The notes under the pieces: model-generated
The model's input: only the letters and a program-made list of their open reading frames with translations
The model's database searches: none
Told to the model about the DNA's origin: nothing
NCBI RefSeq assembly: GCF_026241155.1
Contig: NZ_JAPFGP010000025.1
Coordinates: forward strand, 1-62,069
Source of the DNA: Paucibacter sp. PLA-PC-4
Lineage (GTDB): Bacteria > Pseudomonadota > Gammaproteobacteria > Burkholderiales > Burkholderiaceae_C
Reading direction: 5' to 3'
Length of the DNA stretch: 62,069 nt
Translations under genes and position numbers: made by a program
In this document: positions 54,448 through 62,069 of the stretch, piece by piece
Layout of the letters: every line of letters begins with the position of its first letter
Numbering within the stretch: position 1 is the stretch's first letter

Positions 54448-57400
54448 ATGAGCGAGACGATTGCGGACCTGGTCAGGCAGCGGCGCCAGGCACTGTATGG
54501 CGCCAAGCGCCCACCTGGCGGCGAGGGGCTGTGGGGCTTAGCCCTGTCGGGCGGCGGCATCCGCAGCGCCACCTTCAGCTTGGGCCTGGTCAAGGCCTTG
54601 GCACGCGGGGGCGCGCTGCTGCGCTTTGACATGATGTCCACCGTCTCCGGCGGCGGCTATCTGGGTGCGGCGGTGGGCAAGCTGTTTCACCAAGCGCAAA
54701 GCCCCGAGGAAGTCGTCGAAACCGCCAATGCGCTGGCCAGCGTCGACAAGCGCTGGCTGGCCTGGTGGCTGCGCGCCAACGGCCGCTACCTGATCCCGCG
54801 CGGCCTGCGAGATGCGATCTTTGCGGTCTCGCTGTATCTGCGCAATCTCGTCGCCGTGCATATCGAGATGGGCGTGCTGGGCCTGCTGCTGGGCTGCCTG
54901 CTGGCGCTGTGCAATATCTGGGTCTGGCCCTGGCTGCGCGCAGCTCTCCCCGAGGACGCGCTGGCGCGCAGCACGGTCTATGGCGTCCTGGCCTGGCTGC
55001 CCACCGTCTGGCTGCTGCTCTTGCCGCAGGCATTCGTCGCCAGCCTGCTGGCCTGCAGCTACTGGCTGCTGCGAGCGCGACCGCGCGGCGCCTGGCCTCA
55101 GGCCACGCAATACCTTCTGCCCCTACTCTGGCTGGGCCTGGCGGCAGCGCTGTGGCGGCTGCGGCCGCAGGGCGCGACCAGCGATTGGCCGGCCGCGCTG
55201 TGGTGGGCCTGGCTGCTGAGTCTGTGCGGCGCTCTGGCCTGGGTCCTAGCCGGCCCCTATGCCGCCTGGACCCGCCATCGGCTCCAGCAGGCGGCTGCTC
55301 GGGCCGGCGAGCCCTTCTCGCTGCGCGTCGTGATGGAGCGGGCTCGCCACCGCCTGACCGCCCAACTGGCCCTGGTCGGTCAGATCGCCCTGCTGCTGGC
55401 GCTGCTGGGCCTGATCGACCGCCTGGCTTGGTACCTGGTTTTTGAGGGCAGCAGCCAGGGCTGGTATGGCGCCGCGCTGGTTGGCCTGTCGGGCTTGCTG
55501 CGCCTGCTGCTTCCGCGACTGGTGCCCAGCAGCTCGACGATGACGCCGGCGCTGGGCCTGTCGCTGGCGATGCTCGGTCATCTTGCCGGCCTGCTGCTGC
55601 TCTTCTCGCTGACCATCTGGTGGGTCTCACTGGCCTATGCCCTGGTCTTCGTGCCGCAGCCCGACGGCATGATAGGCGCGCATGCGCCGCTATGGGCCGG
55701 TGGCCTGGCCCTCTTGTGCCTGCTCTATATTGTCTTGAGTGCTTGGAACATCGAGTTCCTGAACCGCTCCTCGCTGCATATGTTCTACCGGGCCCGGCTG
55801 GTGCGCAGCTATCTCGGCGCGGCCAATGGCAAGCGCTTCGCCCAGGCCAGCGGCCTCAGCAGCGAGCTGGCGCGACGCTGCCCGCTGGCGGTGATTCCCG
55901 ATGAGCCCGATGGCGGCCTGCGTGTCGAGGCCATCGATGTGGTCGACCCAGACGACGATCTGGCGATGCGTCGCTATGCGCCGCACCAGTACGGCGGCCC
56001 GGTGCATCTGCTGAATGTCTGCATCAACCAGACCCAGGACCCACGCGGCGGCCTGTTCAACCAGGACCGGCGCGGCCTGCCGCTGTCGGTCGGACCGCTG
56101 GGGCTGGCCCGCGTCGGCCTGCGGCCCTGGCGCCGCATCGGGCCGCTGCGGGCCATGTCGCTGGGCTCCTGGGTCTCGATCTCGGGAGCGGCCTTCGCCC
56201 CGGGCCTGGGCGGCATGACGCGCATGGGCATCGCGGTGCTGGCGATGAGCTCGGGGTTGCGTCTGGGCCATTGGTGGGACAGCCGCGGGCTGAAGGATTC
56301 GCACGGTCAGCGCGGCCAGCGCCGCCGGCTTCGCGGCGGCAAGTCGGCCATGGTGCTGGCCGAGCTGTGCGGCCAGTTCGACCCGGACCGCCAGCGCCAC
56401 TGGTACCTCAGCGATGGCGGCCACTATGAAAACACTGGTGCCTACGCGCTGCTGGTCGAGGAGGCCGAGCTGATCGTGGTGGCCGATTGCGGCGCCGATC
56501 CGCGCTACGGCTTCGGCGATCTGGAGAACCTGGTGCGCAAAGCTCGCATCGATCTGCAGACCGATATCAAGTTCCTGCGCCCGGCAGCTTCGACCAATAT
56601 GACCGGCGTCGGCGGCGAGGCCGTACCCGAGTGCTTCGGCTCGCTCAGCGATCTGGCTTCGGCGCAGAGCGTGGCCTGCATCGCGTTGGCCAGCATCAGC
56701 TACCGGCGCAGCGGCGCCAAGGGGCTGATGGTGGTGGTCAAACCGAATATCTGCCCCGGTCTGCCAGTCGACCTGATCAACTTCAAGCGCGAGAACCCGG
56801 GCTTCCCGCAGCAGTCCACCACCGACCAGTTCTTCGACGAAGCGCAGTGGGAGAGTTATTTCACGCTGGGCGATCAGCTCGGTCGCCATCTGGGCGACAG
56901 CATGCTGGAACGCCTGCCACAGTTGGCCACGCGCTTGTTCGTGCCCGATGACGGGATGCCGGTGGGGCGAAGCGGCAGCGTGCCGGTCACCAAGGAGCCG
57001 GGTGCGGCCAAAGACTCCAAGCCCGGCATGCTCAGCCGGCTGCCCTCGCGCATCGCTGGCCCGGCGGTAGCCACCACGGTGGGCCTGAGCGCAGCAACAA
57101 CCATTGGCATCTCGCTATGGCAGGCGCTGGAGGGGTGGCGCGATGACAGCGCCGAGATCGCCCGCGCCGACCGCGCCGCCTACAAGGAGATCTCCGAGCA
57201 GTACGGCCGGCTCGACCTGAGCAGCGACAAGGAGGTAGCCGCGCTGGCGGCCTCGGTGCTGCGCGTCGCCGAGACTCTGTGCCCCAGCGGCGAGGCCGGC
57301 TGGTTCCAGCGCTCGCCACTGGCCCAATGCGTGCTGCAGCACACCGAGCAGCTGTGCAGCACGCGCCGCGAGCGCTTGCCGGTATGCGCGATGTTTTTAG

Positions 57401-57852
57401 ACCTGCCGACCAAGCGCTGCCTCGACCTAGGCCGGCTGCGCCGCGACAACGAGGCCCAGCCGCGCTACTGGGGGCTGGACCTGAGCCCGCCGGCCCCGAG
57501 CTGCCCGCCGCTGGCGGCCAGCGCAATCGCCGCAGCGCCCGGCCTATGCTCCGGCAAGACCATCTACACCCAGGTCTACGGGCCCGAGCGCCTGCCCGAA
57601 GTGCGCAGCGTCGTCGTGCAGCTGCGCGCGATGGGCGCCAATGTCCCTGCCACCGAGGATGTGCTGGCCAGCGCGCAGCGGCGCGGCCGGGTTCCGCCCA
57701 GGCCCTACGGACCGGTGACCGTGATCTATCACGACACGGCAAGCCTTGCCTGCGCTGCCAGCGTGCAACAGACCGGCTGGCAGTTGGCACGGTTACCCGA
57801 GGGCCTGCGGTCGACGCCGGGCGTGATCGAGATCTGGTGGCCGCCGGGCTGA
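54448..57852 (+). CDS. Large patatin-like phospholipase with internal membrane domain
   Basis: The 1134-residue protein starts at the ATG at 54448 after GAGAGG. The patatin oxyanion loop SGGGIRSATFSLG is at residues 34-46 and the likely nucleophile Ser67 in STVSGGGYLG. A polytopic region with about eight to ten helices follows (about 135-450). The catalytic Asp656 is in LSDGGHYENTG. Thus the catalytic halves are separated by a membrane insert. A further hydrophobic segment near residue 875 precedes a C-terminal, Cys-rich domain, perhaps periplasmic. It probably acts on membrane lipids. The neighbours give no pathway. Confidence 0.85.
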   Translation: MSETIADLVRQRRQALYGAKRPPGGEGLWGLALSGGGIRSATFSLGLVKALARGGALLRFDMMSTVSGGGYLGAAVGKLFHQAQSPEEVVETANALASVDKRWLAWWLRANGRYLIPRGLRDAIFAVSLYLRNLVAVHIEMGVLGLLLGCLLALCNIWVWPWLRAALPEDALARSTVYGVLAWLPTVWLLLLPQAFVASLLACSYWLLRARPRGAWPQATQYLLPLLWLGLAAALWRLRPQGATSDWPAALWWAWLLSLCGALAWVLAGPYAAWTRHRLQQAAARAGEPFSLRVVMERARHRLTAQLALVGQIALLLALLGLIDRLAWYLVFEGSSQGWYGAALVGLSGLLRLLLPRLVPSSSTMTPALGLSLAMLGHLAGLLLLFSLTIWWVSLAYALVFVPQPDGMIGAHAPLWAGGLALLCLLYIVLSAWNIEFLNRSSLHMFYRARLVRSYLGAANGKRFAQASGLSSELARRCPLAVIPDEPDGGLRVEAIDVVDPDDDLAMRRYAPHQYGGPVHLLNVCINQTQDPRGGLFNQDRRGLPLSVGPLGLARVGLRPWRRIGPLRAMSLGSWVSISGAAFAPGLGGMTRMGIAVLAMSSGLRLGHWWDSRGLKDSHGQRGQRRRLRGGKSAMVLAELCGQFDPDRQRHWYLSDGGHYENTGAYALLVEEAELIVVADCGADPRYGFGDLENLVRKARIDLQTDIKFLRPAASTNMTGVGGEAVPECFGSLSDLASAQSVACIALASISYRRSGAKGLMVVVKPNICPGLPVDLINFKRENPGFPQQSTTDQFFDEAQWESYFTLGDQLGRHLGDSMLERLPQLATRLFVPDDGMPVGRSGSVPVTKEPGAAKDSKPGMLSRLPSRIAGPAVATTVGLSAATTIGISLWQALEGWRDDSAEIARADRAAYKEISEQYGRLDLSSDKEVAALAASVLRVAETLCPSGEAGWFQRSPLAQCVLQHTEQLCSTRRERLPVCAMFLDLPTKRCLDLGRLRRDNEAQPRYWGLDLSPPAPSCPPLAASAIAAAPGLCSGKTIYTQVYGPERLPEVRSVVVQLRAMGANVPATEDVLASAQRRGRVPPRPYGPVTVIYHDTASLACAASVQQTGWQLARLPEGLRSTPGVIEIWWPPG

Positions 57853-57959
57853 GTGAAGTTCATGAAAGCCCACAGGTTTTGATTTAAGCTGACTGCGCCG
57901 GTCCACGAGCCGGTCCGTGCCCGCGGCAGCGGCGCGAAGCAATCAGGGAGCTTTCAGTC

Positions 57960-59165
57960 ATGAACTACCACTTCATCGGGCGGGGCCGTCGCGGCTCACA
58001 CCTGGGCGCCAGTCTGTTGGTCGCGATTTTCGTCAGCGCCTGCGGCGGCGGAGGCAGCGGCCCAGCTCCACAACCACCGCCGGACCCCGTCATCACGCCC
58101 GCTCAAGGTCAGCTGCTCAGCGCGACCCGGCTCAGCAGCATCCCGGCAGCCGATATCGCCTCGGCCATCGCCCAGGCCGGCACCCGTGCGCCGAACGTCA
58201 CGCCCCGCTACGAGGTGCAGTCCTGGCGTATCAACTACCGCACGCTGGATGGTGCGGGCCAGTTGATCGAGGCCTCAGGCCTGGTCAGCGTGCCACAAAA
58301 GCCTGCCAACGCCAGCAGCCCGTTGCTGAGCTACCAGCATGGCACGACCTGGCGCGACGCCGAGGCACCCAGCAACCACGCGGTGGCTGCCGAGCCGGCC
58401 ATCGTGATGGCATCAACAGGCTATATCGTGATTGCGCCCGACTATGTAGGCTACGGCGCCAGCAAGGGCAAACCTCATCCTTATCTCCTGGCCGCCCCCT
58501 CAGCGGCAACGGTCCTTGATCTGCTCAGCGCCAGCAAAGCCTGGCGCAGCCTGCAGAACCTGCCCGATAACGGCCAGCTTTTCATGGCCGGCTACTCCGA
58601 GGGCGGCTATGTGACGATGGCGGCCCACCGCGCGCTGCAGGCGGGCAGCGATCCGCACAAGGCCCAGCTCGTCGCCGTCGTAACAGGGGCGGGCCCCTAC
58701 CACGTCAGTGCCACGCTGGACGAGCTGCTGCGCCGCGTGCGTGATGAGAATCCATTGCTGGCTGCCGTGCTCAGCCCCGGCCTGCTGAAGAACCTCAGCA
58801 GCTCGCTGCGCCAACAGCTGCGTGATCTGCTGCTCGAAGAAGTGCAGGACGATGATGACGACGTCAAGATCCAGCCCAACTTCATCGACTACTACCTGGC
58901 GGATGACCAGGCCGCCCTCGACCAGCACAGCAATGTGCACGACTGGAAGCCCGAGATCGGCGTCAAGCTCTATCACGGCCGGGACGACCAGACTGTGCCC
59001 TATCTGAGCACCAGCAGCACGGTCAAGGCCATGCAGGCACGTGGTGCCGGAGCACAGGTCAGCCTGAGCGATTGCACCGCTCAGCCAGCCAGCCATCTGG
59101 GCTGCGTACTGCCCTACTGGAACTTCATGCTCGGCGAAATCGGCGCACTAGCACGCAATCTGTAG
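57960..59165 (+). CDS. Secreted alpha/beta-hydrolase (lipase-like) lipoprotein
   Basis: The 401-residue protein has a lipobox FVSAC (Cys28) followed by a Gly-rich and Pro-rich spacer. The alpha/beta-hydrolase features are the nucleophile Ser213 in AGYSEGGY, an acid in HGRDDQTVPY and a His in PASHLG near the end. SYQHGTTWRDAEAPSN resembles the oxyanion strand of secretory lipases. An acidic DDDDD run lies near residue 301. Its last 18 bases overlap the converging arginine succinyltransferase gene. Confidence 0.88.
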   Translation: MNYHFIGRGRRGSHLGASLLVAIFVSACGGGGSGPAPQPPPDPVITPAQGQLLSATRLSSIPAADIASAIAQAGTRAPNVTPRYEVQSWRINYRTLDGAGQLIEASGLVSVPQKPANASSPLLSYQHGTTWRDAEAPSNHAVAAEPAIVMASTGYIVIAPDYVGYGASKGKPHPYLLAAPSAATVLDLLSASKAWRSLQNLPDNGQLFMAGYSEGGYVTMAAHRALQAGSDPHKAQLVAVVTGAGPYHVSATLDELLRRVRDENPLLAAVLSPGLLKNLSSSLRQQLRDLLLEEVQDDDDDVKIQPNFIDYYLADDQAALDQHSNVHDWKPEIGVKLYHGRDDQTVPYLSTSSTVKAMQARGAGAQVSLSDCTAQPASHLGCVLPYWNFMLGEIGALARNL

Positions 59166-59885
59166 CAGGTTCAGCTCCCAGATCGGCCCGCCGTCATCGA
59201 TGCGCACATGGCGGCCATAGGCGAACCCGGAGCCTGCGAGCGCGGCGGCAGCATGGCGGCCGGCCGCGCCGACTCGGCCTACCGCCGCCTGCGCGGCCTC
59301 GTCGAGGAATGGCAAGTACAGGGTCTGGCGCGGTAGCAGGGCCGCCAGATGGCTGGTCCAGGCCTCGCCCCAGCGCTGGCGAGCAGCCGCAGGATCGCCC
59401 GCAAAGAAAAACCGCCCCAGCCCCTGCCAGAACGGCGAGCGGCCCTCGGCGTCACGCGGGCCGGCCAGCTCGACCACCAGGCGCTCGCCGTAGCGCGTGC
59501 GCTGCGCCGAGATGCGCGCCAGCGCGGCCATGATCAGGACCTGCAGGGCCGCTACCGGCTCAGTGCAGTCGGGAGCATGGGCCAGATCGGCCAGCTCGCT
59601 ATCGCCGGTGTGGTCATTGCCCAGCAGCAGCGTCGCCTGGCTTTGGAACAGGCCCAGCTCGGCCGCCGCGTGGACGGCCCGGCCGACGTGGTAGCTGTAG
59701 CGCGGCAGGCTCAGACCCAGCCGTTCACGCAGGCGCAGACAGGCCTGAGGCCGTCCGGCCGCATCGGCGGCGATCAGCCAGCACTCGCCCACAGCCAGGG
59801 CCGGCTCCACCGCCACGCCGGCCTGGCTGACCCAGCCGGCCAGTACGGCGGCATCGGCCGCCTCGAACTCACGCAAGAAGCTCAT
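59148..59885 (-). CDS. Arginine N-succinyltransferase, second subunit
   Basis: The 245-residue protein starts at the ATG at 59885, sharing a base with the upstream stop (TGATG). It resembles the AstA/AruF fold: VGRAVHAAAELGLFQSQATLLLGNDHTG and a C-terminal RIDDGGPIWELNLLQ that parallels the DIFDGGP motif of the first subunit. In Pseudomonas two such subunits form the enzyme that succinylates arginine (or ornithine). It is shorter than the first subunit but appears complete. Confidence 0.8.
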   Translation of the reverse strand: MSFLREFEAADAAVLAGWVSQAGVAVEPALAVGECWLIAADAAGRPQACLRLRERLGLSLPRYSYHVGRAVHAAAELGLFQSQATLLLGNDHTGDSELADLAHAPDCTEPVAALQVLIMAALARISAQRTRYGERLVVELAGPRDAEGRSPFWQGLGRFFFAGDPAAARQRWGEAWTSHLAALLPRQTLYLPFLDEAAQAAVGRVGAAGRHAAAALAGSGFAYGRHVRIDDGGPIWELNLLQIAC

Positions 59886-60940
59886 CAGCGCCCTCCCTGG
59901 TCTGCTTGGGAATCGACGGGCGTGACTCGCAGCCGCGCACCCTCGGCCAGGCCCAGCCGCGCAGCCGCCTCGTGGCCGGGCGAGAGCTCCTTTGCGGCCG
60001 GCGGCAGCTGTGCCAGCACGGCCCGGAAGTCCTCGCGCCCGGTGGTGGCGACCAGATGCCAGGCCGACAGCCCCAGAGTCACTGCACCGGCACGCAGCGG
60101 CAGCGTGCGGGCATGGCGGATGCTGCGCAGCATCGCCAGGCTGGCCTCCACCGTCGGTCCGCCGTCGAAGATGTCGATATAGGTGTCGGCATCGAAGCCC
60201 TCGGCCTGCAGGATGGCAAATGGCAGCTCGCCGACCGGGTGCAGCTGGCCGATGGCCCATTGCGCGTCCTCGGGCAGCAGGGCCACATAGACCGGCGAAT
60301 GCGGCATCAGGTCGGCGATATAGGCCTTGCTGCGCCCGCCGGTCAGGGCTTCGGCCTGCGGGTAGTCCATATTGAAGAAGCGCCGGCCCACCGCGTCCCA
60401 GAACGGGCTCTGGCCGGCCTCGTTGGCCAGGCCCGGACTCTCAGCCGCGATGCGGTCGTTGAAGCGCTCGATGAACTGCTCGATGAACAGCAGCCGTGCG
60501 CGCGACAGCAGCTGCGGGGCCAGGCCTTGCTCATAGGCGGGCTCGATGTAAAACGAGGTCAGCAAGGTGTAGCCAGTCAGGTCATGGCACAGATGCAGAG
60601 TGTGCATGCGCTGGCTGATGCCCAGCGGGGCCGAGGCATGAACGACGAACTCGTTGCGGTAGCTGTAGAAGCGGTCATGGAAGCCGGCGCTGGCGGCGAT
60701 TCCGCTGCAGCCAACCACGCGGCCGGCCTCGCGATCCTCCAGCACGAAGAGATAGGTCTCCTCGCCGCTGGCAGCATCCTGGCTGGCAAAGGCCTCGATC
60801 GAGCGTGCAATGCGAGCGCTGAGCTTGTCGCGGTCGCTGGGCAGGGAGCCGATGCCATGGGCGCTGGCGGCGGCGATGCGCTCCAGCGCCGGCAGATCGG
60901 CGCTGGCCACCGGGCGCAGCAGGAGGGCAAGCGGTTTCAT
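59885..60940 (-). CDS. astA: Arginine N-succinyltransferase
   Basis: The 351-residue protein matches AstA in length and motifs: LLLRPVASADLPALERIA at the start, NEFVVHASAPLGISQRMHTLHLCHDLTGYTLLTSFYI in the middle and DTYIDIFDGGPTVEA near residue 255. It carries out the first step of the AST route, succinyl-CoA plus arginine to N2-succinylarginine. It overlaps the regulator gene by 4 bases and the second subunit by one, so the three are one operon. Other ast/aru genes are not in the window. Confidence 0.92.
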   Translation of the reverse strand: MKPLALLLRPVASADLPALERIAAASAHGIGSLPSDRDKLSARIARSIEAFASQDAASGEETYLFVLEDREAGRVVGCSGIAASAGFHDRFYSYRNEFVVHASAPLGISQRMHTLHLCHDLTGYTLLTSFYIEPAYEQGLAPQLLSRARLLFIEQFIERFNDRIAAESPGLANEAGQSPFWDAVGRRFFNMDYPQAEALTGGRSKAYIADLMPHSPVYVALLPEDAQWAIGQLHPVGELPFAILQAEGFDADTYIDIFDGGPTVEASLAMLRSIRHARTLPLRAGAVTLGLSAWHLVATTGREDFRAVLAQLPPAAKELSPGHEAAARLGLAEGARLRVTPVDSQADQGGR

Positions 60941-61932
60941 GACGGGGTCTCTTCTGTGGAGGGCAGGCTGCGCCAGGCGGCGGCACGTTGGCTGCGCTCA
61001 TCGCGCGGCGTGTGGCCGAACGAGGCCTTGTAGCTGTTGGAGAAATGCGGCCCGGACGAGAAGCCGCAGGACAGGCCGATCTGCAGGATGGATTGGCTGC
61101 TCTGCTGCAGCAGCCGACGCGCGCGGCTCAGGCGCAGCTCCAGGTAGTAGCGCGAGGGCAGCGAATCCAGATGCTGCTTGAACAGGCGCTCGAGCTGGCG
61201 CCGCGAGACGCCCACCAGCCGCGCCACCTCCTCGGTGGGCAGGGGCTCGGCCAGATTGGCCTCCATCAGGGCCAGCGCCTCGGCCAGCTTGGGGCTGCCG
61301 GCCCCCATGCGTTCGGAGCTGGGCCGGCGCTGGCGCTCATCGCGCCCGCGCGCGCGCTCCAGCCCCAGTGCCACGGTCAGCTCCTGCGCCAGGCGATCGC
61401 CGTGCAGCCCCGCCAGCCAGGCCAGCGCTAGATCCAAGCAGGCGGTACCGCCGCCACAGCTGAGCCGGCTGGCCGCCGCGTTGATCTCCCAGACCTGCCC
61501 CGACCAGACCACGGCCGGGTAGGCCTCCATCAGCGTATCGGCCAGGGTCCAGTGCACGCTGGCACGCTCGCCGTCCAACAGGCCAGCGGCCGCCAGCACG
61601 GCGCTGCCGCCGTCGACACCGGCCAGCACGCAAGACCTGGCCCCGAGCTCGCGCAGCAGGGCCAGCAAGGCCGCGCTGGCCGGCGCGCGTTCGCCGGCCA
61701 GCACGAACAGCGCATGCCAGGGCAGCTGGGGATCGAGCGCCTCGGTGATGAATCGGGCGCCGCTGCTCGCAGCCACCGGCCCACCCGCCGGCGATACCGG
61801 CTGCGGCCGGTAGTCGGCCTCGTCCTGCAGCTCATTGACCCTGCTGAACGCATCCAGCAAGGCGCCGGCGGCCAGCGCCGAATGGCCGGGCAACAGCAGC
61901 AGGGCAATGGGGCGCTCGATGGTGGGACTCAC
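60937..61932 (-). CDS. ArgR-type AraC-family regulator (GATase1-like domain)
   Basis: The 331-residue protein starts with a GTG at 61932. Residues about 8-180 form a DJ-1/PfpI or class I amidotransferase-like domain (LLLLPGHSALAAGALLDAFSRVNEL), and residues about 225-320 carry two AraC helix-turn-helices (LVGVSRRQLERLFKQHL, IGLSCGFSSGPHFSNSYKASFG). This is the layout of Pseudomonas ArgR, the arginine-responsive activator. Its place between an uptake ATPase and astA fits that role. Confidence 0.88.
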   Translation of the reverse strand: MSPTIERPIALLLLPGHSALAAGALLDAFSRVNELQDEADYRPQPVSPAGGPVAASSGARFITEALDPQLPWHALFVLAGERAPASAALLALLRELGARSCVLAGVDGGSAVLAAAGLLDGERASVHWTLADTLMEAYPAVVWSGQVWEINAAASRLSCGGGTACLDLALAWLAGLHGDRLAQELTVALGLERARGRDERQRRPSSERMGAGSPKLAEALALMEANLAEPLPTEEVARLVGVSRRQLERLFKQHLDSLPSRYYLELRLSRARRLLQQSSQSILQIGLSCGFSSGPHFSNSYKASFGHTPRDERSQRAAAWRSLPSTEETPS

Positions 61933-61942
61933 CTGCGCGACT

Positions 61943-62069
61943 CTACTTCAGCCCGCCGCTGAGGAACTGCTGCAGGCGCGGGCTCTGCGGCTTGAGCAGC
62001 ACCTCGCGCGGATTGCCTTCTTCCTCGACCTTGCCCTGGTGCAAAAACATCGTGTGGGTCGAGACCTCG
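61943..62069 (-). CDS. Basic amino acid ABC transporter ATPase, C-terminal end
   Basis: The partial frame runs from the window edge to the TAG at 61943-61945 and encodes 41 residues: VSTHTMFLHQGKVEEEGNP and the end LQQFLSGGLK. This is the C-terminal end of HisP/AotP-like ATPases of polar amino acid uptake systems. The gene continues beyond the window. It stops 11 bases before the ArgR-type gene, matching the aot-argR order of Pseudomonas. Confidence 0.8.
   Translation of the reverse strand, partial: EVSTHTMFLHQGKVEEEGNPREVLLKPQSPRLQQFLSGGLK

Noticed and set aside
55690-56889. Minus-strand frame of 399 codons
   Set aside because: Antisense to the patatin gene, Gln/His/Ala-rich, no domains.

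Overview
The window looks like a chromosomal segment of a high-GC betaproteobacterium of the order Burkholderiales, probably near Roseateles, Paucibacter or Inhella. This placement is inferred from gene content: a Trp-rich TIGR04438-type small protein, a fused PhaAB-type antiporter subunit, a UbiM-like hydroxylase, a PEP-CTERM protein, a DUF1501/DUF1800 pair and a two-subunit arginine succinyltransferase. No 16S gene is present, so the genus is not proven.

Bases 1-3300 are a decayed mobile or accessory patch. It holds a gene tail, a piece of a TonB-dependent receptor, the 3' half of an IS4-type (YREK) transposase, an intact HepT/MntA toxin-antitoxin pair, a PAS domain cut off at insertion-sequence-like repeats, and a perfect 52-bp palindrome. 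The patch ends at a terminator and two tRNA-Val(CAC) genes. Core genes follow: dnaQ, lgt, a LysR regulator divergent from ilvD, a small Trp-rich protein, a cytochrome c, acs and a YqhA-type membrane protein.

From 11.4 to 17.4 kb lies a six-gene PhaAB-C-D-E-F-G (Mrp/Mnh) cation/proton antiporter operon in which every junction is a 4-base stop/start overlap. Divergent from it is an Mce-type lipid transport operon (STAS-MlaE permease, ATPase, MlaD-like protein, PqiC-like lipoprotein), then class I fumarase. Bases 22.9-29.3 kb carry an orphan secreted protein, a diguanylate cyclase, a chemoreceptor, a MscS channel and an HDAC-like amidohydrolase. A MoxR-DUF58-TgpA transglutaminase-MltB operon occupies 29.3-34.4 kb.

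After a frameshifted orphan gene come RidA, DsbB and YihY/BrkB. Then comes an envelope-stress cassette (DUF1328, phospholipase D lipoprotein, CsbD, DUF883, a holin-like protein and a small basic protein). Its two promoter regions share a spaced sequence block that I consider the most promising regulatory observation. Bases 41-48 kb hold a UbiH/UbiM-type hydroxylase, the secreted DUF1501/DUF1800 pair, a 3-oxoacid CoA-transferase, a thioesterase and a PAS-LuxR regulator.

Bases 48-59 kb hold exported or envelope proteins: an erythromycin-esterase-like protein, a PEP-CTERM protein, a subtilase, a degenerate metallo-beta-lactamase-fold gene that has lost its metal ligands, an 1134-residue patatin protein split by a membrane insert, and a secreted lipase lipoprotein. 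The window closes with an arginine module on the minus strand: the tail of a basic-amino-acid ABC ATPase, an ArgR-type AraC regulator and two arginine N-succinyltransferase subunits.
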